From Monoplex corrugatus (lineage: Eukaryota > Mollusca > Gastropoda > Littorinimorpha > Ranellidae): a DNA stretch of 64,000 nucleotides. Of the stretch, positions 12,275 through 23,902 are shown piece by piece (position 1 is the first letter of the stretch; each line of letters starts with the position of its first letter). The translations under genes were made by a program, and so were the position numbers. Where the stretch lies: assembly GCA_030674185.1 (NCBI GenBank), contig CM060308.1, forward strand, positions 31,547,004 to 31,611,003, given 5' to 3'. The notes below the pieces were generated by a model. That model was not told where the DNA came from. It was given only the letters and a program-made list of their open reading frames with translations, and ran no database searches.

Positions 12275-15200
12275 TGTGTGCTGTGTGTGTGTGTGTGCTG
12301 TGTGTGGTGTGATGTGCGCAAGCATGTGTGTAGTGTGTGTGTGTGTGTGTTACAGTGTGTCCTGTGACTCATATAAATGAGCATGTGAATGTGTTGTAAT
12401 ATATGTTCAAATCTTGTAAGTGGTAGCATTAATTAAAGTCACTTACTCATTAAAGACATTGTTTTCAATTATATTCAACTTTAGTGGATTAAAGACCGTA
12501 AATTGTATTTCAAATCTATGAAGAAAAAGAAACAACACATGAGAGAGAGAGAGAAGAGAGGGGATGGAGAGAGAGAGAGTGTGAGAGCAGTGGGGGGGGG
12601 GGCACAAAGACAGCAATTACTTACCCAACAGAAGGGCAATCCTTGGACCTGCGAAACAACAATCTTTACTTTTTAATCTTTTCCAGGAGTTTCATCAAGT
12701 TCTGACTGAATGTGGGGCTGGGGGAAACACAATGCTAGGGATTGTAACAATCAACATATTTACAAATGGAGCAGGAAAAGCAGAGTCAGACTGCTGAAAT
12801 AAATCATCGGCTTCCATTTTCTTTTTTATTTGTCCAATATTTCAATCTTGTCAATTTCTACCGGACTGTGATTATGAAAGTGGGCTTCACTTATAGCTTT
12901 GACTTTTTAATGTATAAGAAAGTTTACTGCATACCTTTAGGATAAAAAAAGTAAAACATCTTAAAAATATTATAAACAGTAAAAAAAAAAAAATCCACCA
13001 TATTGAAAACCTGAAAAGGAACAATGGGGAAAAAACAGTAACATGTCATTTATATTTACTTCTCACCCTCCACCAAAGCAGACACACACACACGCACGCA
13101 CACACACACACACAAAAACTGGCAGGATAAAAAATGCACTTTTTTTTTTACTGTCTTATAAGCTTGTCTCGACTTTAGTCAATCTGAGTAATTATTGTTA
13201 TTTGTCACAACAGAAAGAAAAATTAGCCAGAAAATCTGACAGAAAGAAAAACACAGAATAACAGTGATGTCTATCTTTAAAATCATTGTCAAATTGAAGA
13301 GAAACAATTTTTCAATACAAACCAGTGTCCAGATTTGCCACAACGATAACATTCCGTCATACTCCCCATGCCAGGTTTATGCCGCACTGTACTGCGTGAT
13401 TGCTGCACAATGGCAATCATAAAAGCAATATGTTAAGAAAATTATGTCACAATTAAATTTTTGTTTTAGCCTAATGACAGTAGTCCTGAGCCAAAATTCA
13501 ATTATATACACATTTTGGTATTACAATGTAATTAGCTGGAGTGGCTGTGGTGTTCCTGTTCAAATTCTAACTTACCATTCTAATACAATTTTATCTCACT
13601 ATGTCTGAGACTGAGAGTAAGTAAAGACAACCACCTGTGAGATGCTACTCTCTCAATTACAATTTCTAATGATGGGGCATAAGAGAATCCTAACCAAATA
13701 AAATCCAACTTGCTAGTGACAGCTGATGAAATGCTCTCAGTCCCATTCAAAGATCAGTAACACACTCTTCTGATACAGTGATAGCAATTCTGGATTCTTA
13801 CAAAGTTACATATACATAATTTTTTTTAAAGGAAAATTTTTCTTCCTAAAATTAAATTTCGAAAACATTCACCACAAATTACTATGCTAATACTGGCAAA
13901 TGTTTGTACTGACAGCACTGTAAGAATGCCCACTGCATCTATAGTGCACTGCCATACATAGTATTAGTACTTGTAAGAATACTAATTTCTTCTTAAAAAA
14001 AAATTTTCCCCCCTATTCTGAGGATAACAAATTTACATCTTTGTTAGTTCAATTTTCAAAACCTTGAAGGATTTCTTTTTTCGCAAATGCAAAAAATAAC
14101 AAGATGAGATGCATCAGAATAGATCCCTAGCGTCAGTAATAATTAAATTAGTCTCATGTCTAGGTAAACAGCTGCTAAGAGTGCCAGCTGTCAGACTGCC
14201 ACACTCAAAATGCAGGGTTTGGATTCAACTCTTGGGCAAGGCTTTTTTTTTTTCGTTTCTTACTTCTTCTAAGCAAGTTGGTTGGTTCTTCAAACAAAGC
14301 TGTGGACTCAAGGTTTGATTTCTCTCATTCCACCTCAGCCCGCAACATTGAATTTTGAAATGATAAAAACTGGCTTGTTTGCAACGCATCTCAATGTTTC
14401 TTGTGGTATTTACTATTAAGGGAGCTATTAGCCCTCTGTTTCATAGGTCTTTTCCCTTCCTTCCCTTCCCTCCCCATTTCAAAGCCTTGTCAGCCCACAG
14501 TTCTGTGCAGGATAAGGGAGTCTGTCAAGCCACTGCTAGCAGATTTTAGAGTAGAACATATACTGATATAGGACTGTCAAAGTGTATTGAACAAACAACA
14601 GACTTAAGCCTATTGACACATCATTACAAAGAAGAAGAAAAAAGATCACCTGCCACTTCAGTCTGCTGAGGGAGACGAACTGTATATTACATGCACTACT
14701 GAAAACACCTGAAGTGATAACACATATATCCTTACAGCTGTGGGCAGCACTAGGCATCAGCTGTATTGTATTTCTTTGTGAGATAATGAAGTATTGCAAA
14801 TTGAACTGAACTGAATTTTGATCATTTTTTATTTCAGACAGTGTAATCATGAAGACCACAGACAATCATTATGGAGTATCAGATAACTGTGTCCTTGGAA
14901 AAAGCCTCAAACGAAACTACATTTAATGTGCATCATATATAATGGTTGCTGATCATAACAGTGGAAACGGATTTTAAATAATGTCAGAAGCTCTTTACAA
15001 AATCTGCTCACACACCTTGTTACAAAGTTCTACTTTAAGGCCTTTTTTTTGGTCCATGTGACCTTGACTGTAGAGCTATGACTTCCAAACTTATGCTTTA
15101 ATGGCTTCTCACTGGTCCATGCCCTTGACCAAAATTTGGTAAAGATCTATTGAGCTTTAAGACACAGCTGAGAAAAATCTTGCTACACTGCAGTAACACA

Positions 15201-17772
15201 TTTTGGAAACAGACACAAAAGGTGCACATCCCACATGGGTAATATAATATCTCCTTTAAAAGAAAAAGGAAATATCACACACACACACACATGCGCGCGC
15301 ACGCACACACACACAAAGGCAGAGATCAACCAGACAGTGATCAAGTGAGAGAGAGAGGGAGAGGGTGTGGGGATGCAAACAGAGAGGGAGGAAAGGGGAC
15401 AATAGACAGAGACAGAGAGGGGGGAGGGAGAGAGTACATACACATATGCAAACTTACCTCTACTTTGAGAGTATTTCCATCAAAGTCTGTTTCATTCAAC
15501 TCATCCACAGCCCTTTTGGCATCCTTCTCAGTCTCATAGTGCTGGAAAGGAAACAGGGAATGGGGTTGGGGAAAAATACAAATCAGAACAAAATTGGAAA
15601 CAATAGTGCTATAAAGGAAAATGGAGTCAAAGAAAATAAACAGACTAAAAATTGGAAACTACTAATTAGCAAGAATCAATGGCAGAGTAGCACTGTCCGA
15701 TGATGATGATGGTGATGATGATAACAATGATGATTAATATTATCACTATTACTGTATTAGTATTAGCATTACTATTAGTATTACTACAATTCATGTTTAA
15801 AGCCAACTGACTATACAGAACCACAATAAGCTATTACCATCTCAAAATACACACACCTTGACCCTGGAAAAAAAAAATGAAAGAACATTAAGAACACATA
15901 TTGCAGGGCTTAAAACAGGAGGAGGAAAAAACCACTGAAACTAGGGGGGTCCGGGGGCCATAACTTGCGCGCCGTTGCTATGAACGCTTGCAAGCCGATC
16001 ATGGATTGGATGCCTTGCTCCTTTCGTTTTTTTTGTTTGTTTTTTTGGACAAACCGAAATCACGGAATTCCGCCTCTGCAGATGCGGAACGTTTTAAGCC
16101 CTGATATTATATATCAATGCATTTATGCATATAACTTATGCCCATGGTGTTGACTATTCCACCCAATTTATTACCAAGGGTTACACAAAAAAAAAAGCTG
16201 AATATAATATATGTGTTTAACATAACTAAGTACACTGATGTATAAATACTGGCCGAACTAACGGCTGCTGCATATCACATTTCCAAGTTAGAGCCAAAAA
16301 TGCAGTTAATGCATGTATCCAATTATCAATCCAACAAGAATGTATGTAACTGTAAGTGTAAGGTTATATATAGATCACACACCTTAATGGACCAGCAAGG
16401 CAGAAAATGATAGGAATAGATGACAGAAAGTAAAGTCAAGCGAGGCATAAACAAAGAAAGTGACAGAAAAGAGGAAATTTCTTATGTTGCAGCACAGATT
16501 TTCCAGGTGGGAATACTATTTAAATTTTATACTGAAAGAGCCCCTGGCATCCCCAAAGGGGATTTCTTGATAAGAAATACTAAAAATTATCAGACATTTT
16601 TAAAACACAGACACACACATATAAATTTGTACAATTTATTGTGTCCTAAAAATTTCAAGGCCAACTTTGGGGGTCACACAGAATAATCAAAATCAAAATG
16701 GGTCAGGAATGAAACACACCTGTATTAAAATTTAATAGCAGTAATAACCTTAACTTCGCAACCACATACACAGTCCACATACACAGTACAAACAGAAGTA
16801 CTATAGCCACTGAATATGCCTATTACTAGTATCAGTACTATCACATCACATGTGGTAACAAACAGTAGATCAAGATACTATATCCACTGAATACGCCTAT
16901 GAGGATTAGTACTATCACTATCAGTGTATCACATCACATGTGGCGATACTCTTGACATTTTCTGTTTCCAGTGCCGCTACCAGTTTAATAAAATTTTATG
17001 CCAATAAACTTTAGTTAAGCTAAAGCCTTCTCTACTCCTTGCCAGAAACAGAACCTGGACAACTAAGCTGAATTAAATCAAAACGCGTCTCAAGACATGG
17101 TACTTTTTGGGAGTCACTATTTAATAGTCCAGCACATTTTTAAGCAATTTTCTATCATTAAGTTCATGGTGTTAATTTTTTGTTTTGCTTTAGTCAAGAA
17201 ATCAAGAGCTTTATCAGTAGTCGAGGCCTGGAGAAGATTACAAATTTCTACTAGCCCGTCAGGCTAATGGATTTTAAAATCTACTAGCCCATGGATATTT
17301 TCACTAGCCTGACATGTTGCCCAGAGAAATAGCAAAATTTCTTTATGATGATGACCAAACATATTCAGCAGATTAAGCCATTGTTACAACAAAGGTGGTC
17401 AAACCTTTTTCTGGAGACTTTCATCAGGGCGGGGGTGGGATGGTGGTGGTGGTGAACAGGGGGAGACCTACTGGTAACACGATGATGTAAAAGGTAGATG
17501 ATTGATCTCAAAGTTGACATGGATTCTCTGTGTGAGTTAGACTTAGAGCTTGTTTTTAAATTTAATATATGTTTATAATCATTACTGTTTTGCTTACGTA
17601 GACAAAGCTTATTTTAGTCCAACTGGTCGTTTGGTATGTTTTGCAAATCACTTCATCGTCATCCAGCAATATTTTCCCCTTTTGTAATTTTAATCACCTG
17701 CTTTTAAAGTGTGAGAGTATGTGAGGGAGAGAAAGAGACAGCGTATGAAACCATTGAAGGAAGAGAGAGAGA

Positions 17773-17849
<77 letters not shown>

Positions 17850-18247
17850 TATATATACATGTGTGTATGATACACACGTAAGTAGTGAGAAATTCTGCAC
17901 TGGTGAGACTTCATAAGTATGGTCTTTAAAAGCAAGTCAAGCAGAACATTTGACAGTTTCATACACAAAAATGGTTAGCAGCTTTTTACAGAAAATAATT
18001 CTGGTTTCCATTGGATCACGAGACACAACCTTATGTTGGCTAGGTCTGTAGTGGTAAGTACTGACCTAGGTACCTGTTGGCTTTTGTTGATTGCTTGATG
18101 TGTGCATGTTTTGCTTTGTTTTGTTGAGTTTTTGTTTCGTTTATTTAGTGTTTTTTTAAATTTTCTATTTGTTGATGTTGTTATATAAGTGTTATGTCTC
18201 TTTAGTGTGTGTGTGTGTGTGTGTCACTGTGTGTGTGTGTGTGTGTC

Positions 18248-18314
<67 letters not shown>

Positions 18315-20132
18315 TGTGTGTGTCCATTTTCTAGACTTCAGCAGTTCAGTGTGAAAGGGAAAACACTGAAAATATCTAATCCACCCTAACTAAAATTTAT
18401 ATCCTGAGAGACAAATGAAGATAATGCGAGAAAAATCGTCAAGTAGTGTCTATGCCTTCTAAACTAGTTTCTTTGAAGTATCGTCTTATCAAGTGATGCA
18501 TCAAATTTGCTCGTCTCTCGAATTTCCTTGCCAATGGCACACACATCTCTTTCCCTCCCAATCCTTTGATCTCGAAAATACATATATGTTGTAACTTGTA
18601 TTATTTTCTCCAGTTTCCGTACTCAATTAGATTTAGAAGCTTCTAACCGTTTGACCAAATCTGACAGATTGGGTGAAAGGTCGCTGATCTGTAGACATTC
18701 TCTTGTATCGCATCGACTCCCTTCACCGACAGGCCTGCAGGAAGCAAGAGTTGCCTTTCCCTGGATTGCCTCGTTTTTCGCGCAAACGTTGGCAGACTCG
18801 ATCATTGCAGACGAAACCAATCGGCAGATCGGAAAGTTTGAAAAATCGAAATACACAACTGCAGGGGTCAGAACTGTCATTTGCCCAGCAGACTAGTAGT
18901 TTTTGATTTTGACTCGCCCGACAGGTTTTTTACTCACTTTGGGCGACTGGGCGAGTGGTTTTCGCCAGCCCTATAATCAATCCAAGACATTTTCTTGCAT
19001 GAATGAATGAATACTGCACCCCCTAAGTACCAGTGCGACTATTTGGTATACCTAGGTAAGTACAACTCATGAACTGTGTCAACATCAACCTCTTTGAAAG
19101 CTGATCATTTACTGTAGACCAGACTCTCGACCTCCATGGAATGCTGGGTGAACTGTGGACCGCAAAAAGAAACAGTACTTGTGAATGAAGCTCAAACATT
19201 CACTTACACTACTACACCACACACTCCTCCACATGATTCATTACTTAGTCATAGTTCTGAAAGAACTGTTTTGAAATTATCAAAGTAATTAGTTTTGAAA
19301 GAATCGTTTCGAAATTATTAAGTACTCTTTTAAGTTATTAGCTACAGTGGAGGCCACCTATAATGAACCTGCCTACAATGAATTTCCAGCTGTTACATGC
19401 TTTCTTATTTTCCCTGTCCACTTTGTTCTCTTCCCCTCTCGTAAAAGACCGTCTGCGATGAACAAAATGTATTATCATGCATTGTGCGAAAGAGATGATG
19501 TTTCCCAAAGGCCAAGCTTGCCATGTATAATCTTGCCCTACAACAAAATAAGTTCAAGACTGGAATAATAACTGCATGTACCTGATACAGCAATCAACAT
19601 GATATCACTCCAGCAGTAATATGTGTATGCTCTGTGTGTGTATATCTGTGCGTGTGCGTGCGTGTGTGTGTGTGTGTGCGTGCGTGTGTGCGCGCATGCT
19701 TCTTTTCAGATTCTTTAATGACAGAGCCATAAAACTGACTGATAAACATCACAATGACAATGTATGAAATAGGGAATACAGTGAATAACATCTGAACCCC
19801 ACCAGCAAAGCAACAAACAACCATTGCTCTCTTATGGTTACCATTTTTTCTTTCTTTTAAGTTTTAGTTACTATAAACTGCTGCTGTAATGCACACATAT
19901 CTGTCTCCCATGAATTTTATTGTAGGTGGACTCCACTGTATACACTTACTATTACCATATGCAGAAATATTCAAATATCATCATTAACAAAAAATGTCAA
20001 ACTTACCACAAATCCATAATTTTTAATGATATCCATTTCTGCAATGGTGCCAATGGTTTCAAAAAGAGACCGTAGCCTGTCGATATCACAATCATCTGGC
20101 AGATTGCCAATGAAGATCTTGGTAGATGGAGG
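7730..20132 (-). CDS. lark-like: RBM4/Lark-like RNA-binding protein, paralog A (start exon not found)
   Basis: Eight exons splice into 229 codons plus stop, read right to left: 20132-20007, 15541-15458, 13402-13323, 12648-12625, 11834-11604, 9792-9757, 9065-9021, 7793-7730. Counting from the first visible residue, an RRM occupies about 4-70 (RNP2 core IFIGNL at 6-11, RNP1-like NYGFVHY at 38-44) and a CCHC knuckle has Cys88, Cys91, His96, Cys101. A Gly-Arg run (RGG-like) follows, then DPY repeats and an Arg/Tyr-rich tail ending SRVPGPY. The family (vertebrate RBM4, fly Lark) binds RNA in nucleus and cytoplasm and controls splicing and translation; RBM4 and Lark carry two RRMs, this protein shows one. 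Every junction has GT-AG ends and keeps the frame. The first exon is not identified; by analogy with paralog B it may be a micro-exon. The family call is strong, the 5' end is incomplete. Confidence 0.9.
9021..9065 (-). CDS. lark-like: Paralog A exon: low-complexity segment
   Basis: 45 nt, phase 2 to 2, encoding [14 protein letters not shown]. Acceptor TGTACAG, donor GTTAGT. It matches the 48-nt exon 8 of paralog B, which begins [10 protein letters not shown]. Confidence 0.82.
9757..9792 (-). CDS. lark-like: Paralog A exon: short Tyr/Arg-rich segment
   Basis: 36 nt, phase 2 to 2, encoding (R)[11 protein letters not shown](R). Acceptor TTTCAG and donor GTGAGT. It matches paralog B exon 7 in position and phase but is about half its length. 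Confidence 0.85.
10592..10830 (+). repeat. GA and TG microsatellite
   Basis: Long (GA)n at 10592-10668, TG-rich at 10669-10715, then more GA blocks. It lies in the intron between paralog A exons 11834-11604 and 9792-9757. Confidence 0.9.
11604..11834 (-). CDS. lark-like: Paralog A exon: RGG-like run and DPY repeats
   Basis: 231 nt, phase 2 to 2. It begins with [16 protein letters not shown], an RGG/GR-rich RNA-binding type of sequence, then repeats of [12 protein letters not shown], a Pro run and more DPY units. Such Arg/Tyr-rich segments are usually disordered. Acceptor TTCTCAG; donor GTGATT. Confidence 0.9.
11968..12358 (+). repeat. Very long TG/CA microsatellite in paralog A intron
   Basis: About 390 bases of nearly pure TG with small breaks (TTG, GGTG). 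It lies 134 bases upstream, in transcription sense, of the acceptor at 11834, and is transcribed as CA repeats. All open frames over it are artefacts. Confidence 0.95.
12625..12648 (-). CDS. lark-like: Paralog A micro-exon completing the zinc knuckle
   Basis: 24 nt micro-exon, phase 2 to 2, encoding (W)SKDCPSVG and supplying the last knuckle Cys. Acceptor TTTCGCAG and donor GTAAGT. The matching exon of paralog B is 21 nt, so the two differ by one codon. Confidence 0.88.
13323..13402 (-). CDS. lark-like: Paralog A exon: linker and most of CCHC zinc knuckle
   Basis: 80 nt, phase 0 to 2. It encodes a basic linker with KPGMG, then CYRCGKSGH and two bases of the following Trp codon. Acceptor TGTGCAG; donor GTTTGT, a weaker form. 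The KPGMG-linker-CYRCGK-GHW arrangement is the RBM4/Lark signature. Confidence 0.92.
14272..14560 (+). mobile_element. SINE of the CAGCCCGCAACATT family
   Basis: A head with GTTGGTTGGTTCTTC and a box-B-like GGTTTGATTTC is followed by CAGCCCGCAACATTG, then a T/C-rich body, CATAGGTC, CCATTTCAAAGCCTTG and CAGGATAAGGGAGTCTG. Related copies are at 35180, 44200 and 50190 on plus, and 40430 and 42600 on minus. Confidence 0.55.
14950..15240 (+). repeat. Dispersed GTGACCTTGA-type repeat, copy 1
   Basis: CATGTGACCTTGACTGTAG, TATGACTTCCAAACTTATGC, CTGGTCCATGCCCTTGACC and TTTGGTAAAGATCTATTGAG recur in order at 38420-38720 and in part at 33900-33990. Confidence 0.5.
15458..15541 (-). CDS. lark-like: Paralog A exon: second half of RRM
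   Basis: 84 nt, phase 0 to 0, 28 codons running from HYE to LKVE, covering the end of RNP1, helix 2 and the last strand of the RRM. Acceptor TTTCCAG and donor GTAAGT. Same length and phase as the exon at 46220-46303 of paralog B. Confidence 0.92.
17222..18060 (+). repeat. About 840-bp dispersed repeat, copy in paralog A intron
   Basis: It begins GAGGCCTGGAGAAGATTAC and holds CTAGCCCGTCAGGCTAATGG, TTACAACAAAGGTGGTC, TTTTAGTCCAACTGGTCG, a GA tract at 17762-17845 and an end with GTTTCCATTGGATCACGAG and GTCTGTAGTGGTA. It aligns from end to end with 47683-48500. No coding frame survives; the origin is unknown. Confidence 0.7.
17762..17845 (+). repeat. GA microsatellite
   Basis: About 80 bases of GA with one GGGA break, inside the 840-bp repeat. 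Confidence 0.9.
18206..18323 (+). repeat. TG microsatellite with CACTG breaks
   Basis: (TG)n interrupted twice by TCACTG at regular spacing. It lies in the paralog A intron just right of the 840-bp repeat. Confidence 0.9.
19345..19938. mobile_element. Pogo/Tc1-like non-autonomous TIR element
   Basis: CAGTGGAGGCCACCTA at the left and its near inverse TAGGTGGACTCCACTG at the right are flanked by TA on both sides (19343-19344 and 19939-19940). This TIR and TA target are typical of pogo/Tigger-type elements. No transposase is seen; a TG/GCGT tract lies inside. It sits in the same paralog A intron as 17222-18060. Confidence 0.6.
20007..20132 (-). CDS. lark-like: Paralog A exon: first half of RRM
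   Basis: 126 nt, phase 0 to phase 0, 42 codons with [11 protein letters not shown] near the start and NYGFV at the end. The acceptor has a T-rich tract ending CCAG; the donor is GTAAGT. The length equals that of the matching exon in paralog B. No in-frame ATG precedes the RRM, and the reading frame closes at a stop shortly upstream of the acceptor, so at least one more 5' exon must exist. Confidence 0.92.
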
Positions 20133-20580
20133 CTGGAAAAAAAATTATGACAATTCTAACTAAATCATCAATTAGCAAATAATCTAATTCTAATTAACTA
20201 ATTTTTCAATCAGTAAATAATGTGCCAAATTAATACAAGATACTGTTCTGATCACTCTGGCAAATCAATAGAATAATACAGATATTGTCTGGGTCAAAAC
20301 TATAGTCTACACCACACCTTAATCTGAAAAACACAAAATCTAAGTATAATAAAGTTCACATATTTACGTGTTTTAACTAAGTAAGTAGTATACTGACAAA
20401 AATTCAGTTCCCTCCACATTATGATTATCCTACTCGGTTTCCTTTCACTTGCCAAGTTAAAAATGCATCAAGATTGAATGCATGGATCTCTCTCTCTCAC
20501 CTTCGAGTCATATATATATATTGATATAAAAATCAATTAGATGCTTGTTTACAAAAATGTCACATCATGCTTATGTATCA

Positions 20581-20591
20581 GACAGAGAGGG

Positions 20592-20625
<34 letters not shown>
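20581..20625 (+). repeat. GACA tetranucleotide repeat
   Basis: About seven GACA units in a row after a GA-rich start. Confidence 0.85.
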
Positions 20626-21534
20626 ACAGTCAGTCTGTTCCAGAATGATTCAACATAAAGTGGATTCATGTGTAGTTCACTAGTTGTCATGTTTTTATCA
20701 TGTATCGAAACATCCACCAATAAACAAATCAATTGACAGATGCATGCTCAGAAAGACGACACAAATACAAATGACCCACTCCCACCATCAATCTGACAGC
20801 CAAGAAACCAGTTCAACGCAACAGCTAGAATCAAGTTTATTATTATAACACACAGTTTTACGAGTTCAATGTTCAAACAAAGAAGATACAGGTGTCCGTC
20901 TTGACCTCGCCTCCTAGTTCGTATTTAGGGTATTACAAACTTGTACTCTTCATCTTTGGGTTTTCTTTTTCTTTATTTTTTTTCCCCATACATGTAAACA
21001 TACTCTGGTTATTGCCTATCCCATGCGTGATGATAAAAGTAGAGCTAGGATCAGAGTTACGGTTGGTAACACCCTAAACCTAAACGACAAGCTCCGACTC
21101 CGAGTTCTTACTCTTAGTTTTTGTGTCAGTTATTCAGTCACAGTGTAACAGAATACATGAATCAAGAAATATTCACACTGCTGACATCCACATCTATCAC
21201 CATTAGTTTGCTGTTAAGTTCTTATTACATAAAGAAAAGGCTTCGAATAAAAATGGTCACACCTACCCCCATCTTTGCTTTTAAACTCTGTAGAAAAAAA
21301 GAATAACAGTCCAAGATAACCGCCCGAACAACCGCAGGAAGTACTCACTTGCAATCTAAACGTAGGTGGCGCTGTGATTATATCTTATTAGAGAAATACG
21401 TGTAGAAAAAACATCGAGTATTTCTCAAACTAGAGTCTACTGTTGCTTGTCTTAGGTACACCTAATAATTATGATATCTTTTTCTGCCGACAAACCCAAG
21501 GATGTATATGATATATACTGTATATTTGTGATGA

Positions 21535-21601
21535 TGATATGATAATGATATGATGATTATAGGATAGGGTATGATAGGATATAGGATATGAGATAGGATA
21601 T
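21535..21601 (+). repeat. GATAG/GATAT microsatellite, left part
   Basis: Degenerate repeats of GATAG, GATAT and GATGAT run up to the left end of the LINE. The same type of repeat resumes at 24150, so the mobile DNA split one array. Confidence 0.75.
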
Positions 21602-23884
21602 GTGAACCAGAAGATCAGCGACCAATGGATGAGAGCTGAAGGAGTGTACATTCCGAAGGAGCAGAACTCCAGCAGCATCAATCAGTTCAGGCCAATATCA
21701 CTTCTGAACGTCGAGGGGAAAATCTTCTTCTCTGTTATGGCAGCAAGATTGACAAAATACCTGACTGAAAACAAGTATCTGGATATGTCAGTCCAAAAGG
21801 GAGGCATACCAGGAATGCCTGGATGCTTGGAACATGCCACGTTGATTTGGGATGCCATCCAAAAAGCAAGAACAGAGAAGAGAAACATTGACGTAGTGTG
21901 GCTTGATCTGGCGAATGCATATGGATCAGTTCCACACGATATGATCCAGCTGGCTCTTGAAATGTATCACATCCCAGAAAACATCCGAACAATGCTGAGG
22001 AAGTATTTCCAAGGGTTCTCAATGCGGTTCTCTACCAAAGAATACACCACGGACTGGATAGACCTAGAGGTGGGCATTGCAATGGGCTGTGCAATCTCTC
22101 CCATACTGTTCGTGTTGGCAATGGAAGTCATCTTGAAAGCTGCAATGAAGAGTTCAGGTCCAGTGAATCTGGGAGATGGATACCAGATGCCTCCTCTGAA
22201 AGCTTTCATGGATGACACAACAGTCTTGTCCACGGATGAGGAAGAGACACACCAAATCTTAAAGCAGCTGGATGAGCTGGTGGCCTCTTCAAGAATGAGG
22301 TTCAAACCTAAGAAATCCCGAAGTCTCTCACTGCGAAAAGGAAAAGTGGCAGATTCAGTCAAATTCATGGTAGCCAACCAAGCCATCCCCACTGTCACAG
22401 AAGAGCCAGTAAAAAGTCTCGGAAGATGGTATGATGACTCCCTGAAAGACACACAAAGGGGATGTGAAACCAAGCAAACAGCAGAAGAAGGCCTGAAGAA
22501 AATAGATAACTGCGGACTGCCAGGCAAATACAAAGTCTGGTGTCTACAGTTCATGCTGATACCAAAGCTGCTGTGGCCACTGCTAATCTATGACATTTGC
22601 ACCAGCACAGTCGAAGCAATGGAAGCCAAAATCAACAAATACACAAGAAAATGGCTCGGTGTCCCACCTGGTCTCACTGATGTTGCATTCTACTGTCGTC
22701 AAGCAATGCTGAAGCTACCTCTCAAATCCATAGTGGAGGAATACAAAGTTGGAAAAGCAAGACTGTTGAGCATGCTGGAGGAATCGGAAGACAATATCGT
22801 GAGATCAGTTCATCCAAAGCTGAGAACTGGCAGAAAGTGGAAAGTCCAAGAGGCTGTAAACAATGCCAAGAGAAACCTCAGCATCAAAGAAATAATTGGA
22901 CACACGCAAACCAACAGACAGGGACTGGGAGCAACAAAAATGCAGTGGTGGTCCAAAGCCAAAGGGAAGGAAAAAAGAGACATGATCATACAGGAGTTGA
23001 AGGAAGAAGAAGATGTCAAAAGAGTGCAGAAGGCAGTCCAGCAAGGTCAACAGGGGCAATGGACAACATGGGACAGTGCACTCCAAAGAAGTCTCAGCTG
23101 GAACGATATGTGGCACATGGCTCCTCTAAAGATAAGCTTCCTCCTCAGATCTGTATATGACCTGCTCCCCTCGAATGCAAACTTAGTGAAATGGGGGAAA
23201 GCAGACGACCCAGCATGTCCGCTCTGTCAGAAGAAACAAACAGTGGAACATGTCCTAAGCTCTTGCAAAGTAGCGCTAGCCCAAGGAAGGTATACATGGA
23301 GGCACAACCAAGTTCTGAAAGTGATCACAGATGTGGTTAGCGAAAAAACCATGACCCCAAACGCACCAATTGCTATGACAACGTTCTACAAAGCAGGAGG
23401 GAAACAGGTCTGGCCCGAAAGTGCTATGACAACCAGCACATTGCCAAAGGGTCTTCTGGATGGAGCAGTCGACTGGGAGTGTACAGCAGACCTCCCAGAG
23501 TGGAGAAATTACCCAGATGTCATCAGCAAGACAGGCATGAGACCAGACATTGCTCTCCACTCTGACTCCTCGAAACAAGTGATTCTGATAGAACTCACTG
23601 TGCCATACGAAAGCAGAATGGAAGAAGCACATATCTACAAGACCGAAAAATACGCCGGTCTTGCCAGCACCCTGAAGAAAGCAGGTCTGCGGGTCAAAAT
23701 CTTCGCCATAGAGGTCGGGGCAAGAGGGTTTGTGGACACCTCCGCTTATGATCTCATGAAACAACTCGCCATTTCTGGGAAGAAGAGGACTAGAGCCCTT
23801 AAAGCGATGGCAGAGGCAGCAGAAAGGAGCTCAAGCTGGATCTGGGCAAGGAGGAACGAAAAAAGTGAACTTCATAAGGATTAA
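21602..23884 (+). mobile_element. LINE fragment: reverse transcriptase, CCHC and restriction-like endonuclease
   Basis: One open frame of about 760 codons with no good ATG at its left end, so it is 5'-truncated within the RT fingers. RT motifs include NQFRPISLLN, DLANAYGSVPH and the catalytic FMDD at about residue 204. A zinc motif CPLCQKKQTVEHVLSSC (C-x2-C-x7-H-x4-C) lies at about 539, and a restriction-like endonuclease with RPDIALH (about 647) and the later acidic residue in VILIEL (about 664). This order is that of the R2/NeSL/Hero group of non-LTR elements, which cut and prime at their target with this nuclease. The frame is intact, suggesting a fairly recent insertion. It lies between the two divergent genes. 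The exact clade is not decided. Confidence 0.85.
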
Positions 23885-23902
23885 ATTCCCTACAGATGAT
23901 GT

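Noticed and set aside
11902..12429. Open frames of Cys-Val or His-Thr repeats, also at 18.2, 41.8, 45.0, 55.7 and 59.9 kb
   Set aside because: They are translations of TG/CA microsatellites.
18651..18906. Overlapping open frames on both strands near 18.7 kb
   Set aside because: No family recognised. The segment has GCCC/GGGC inverted motifs like a repeat and probably belongs to a decayed transposon, but I could not define its ends.
20501..20511. Start exon of paralog A: minus-strand ATGACTCGAAG followed by GTGAGA
   Set aside because: It ends in phase 2, whereas the RRM exon at 20132 must be entered in phase 0.
21352..21420. 5' exon of paralog A ending in a GTGAGT donor on the minus strand
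   Set aside because: The donor is good, but no ATG lies in frame after the last stop. It could only be untranslated, and there is no further support.
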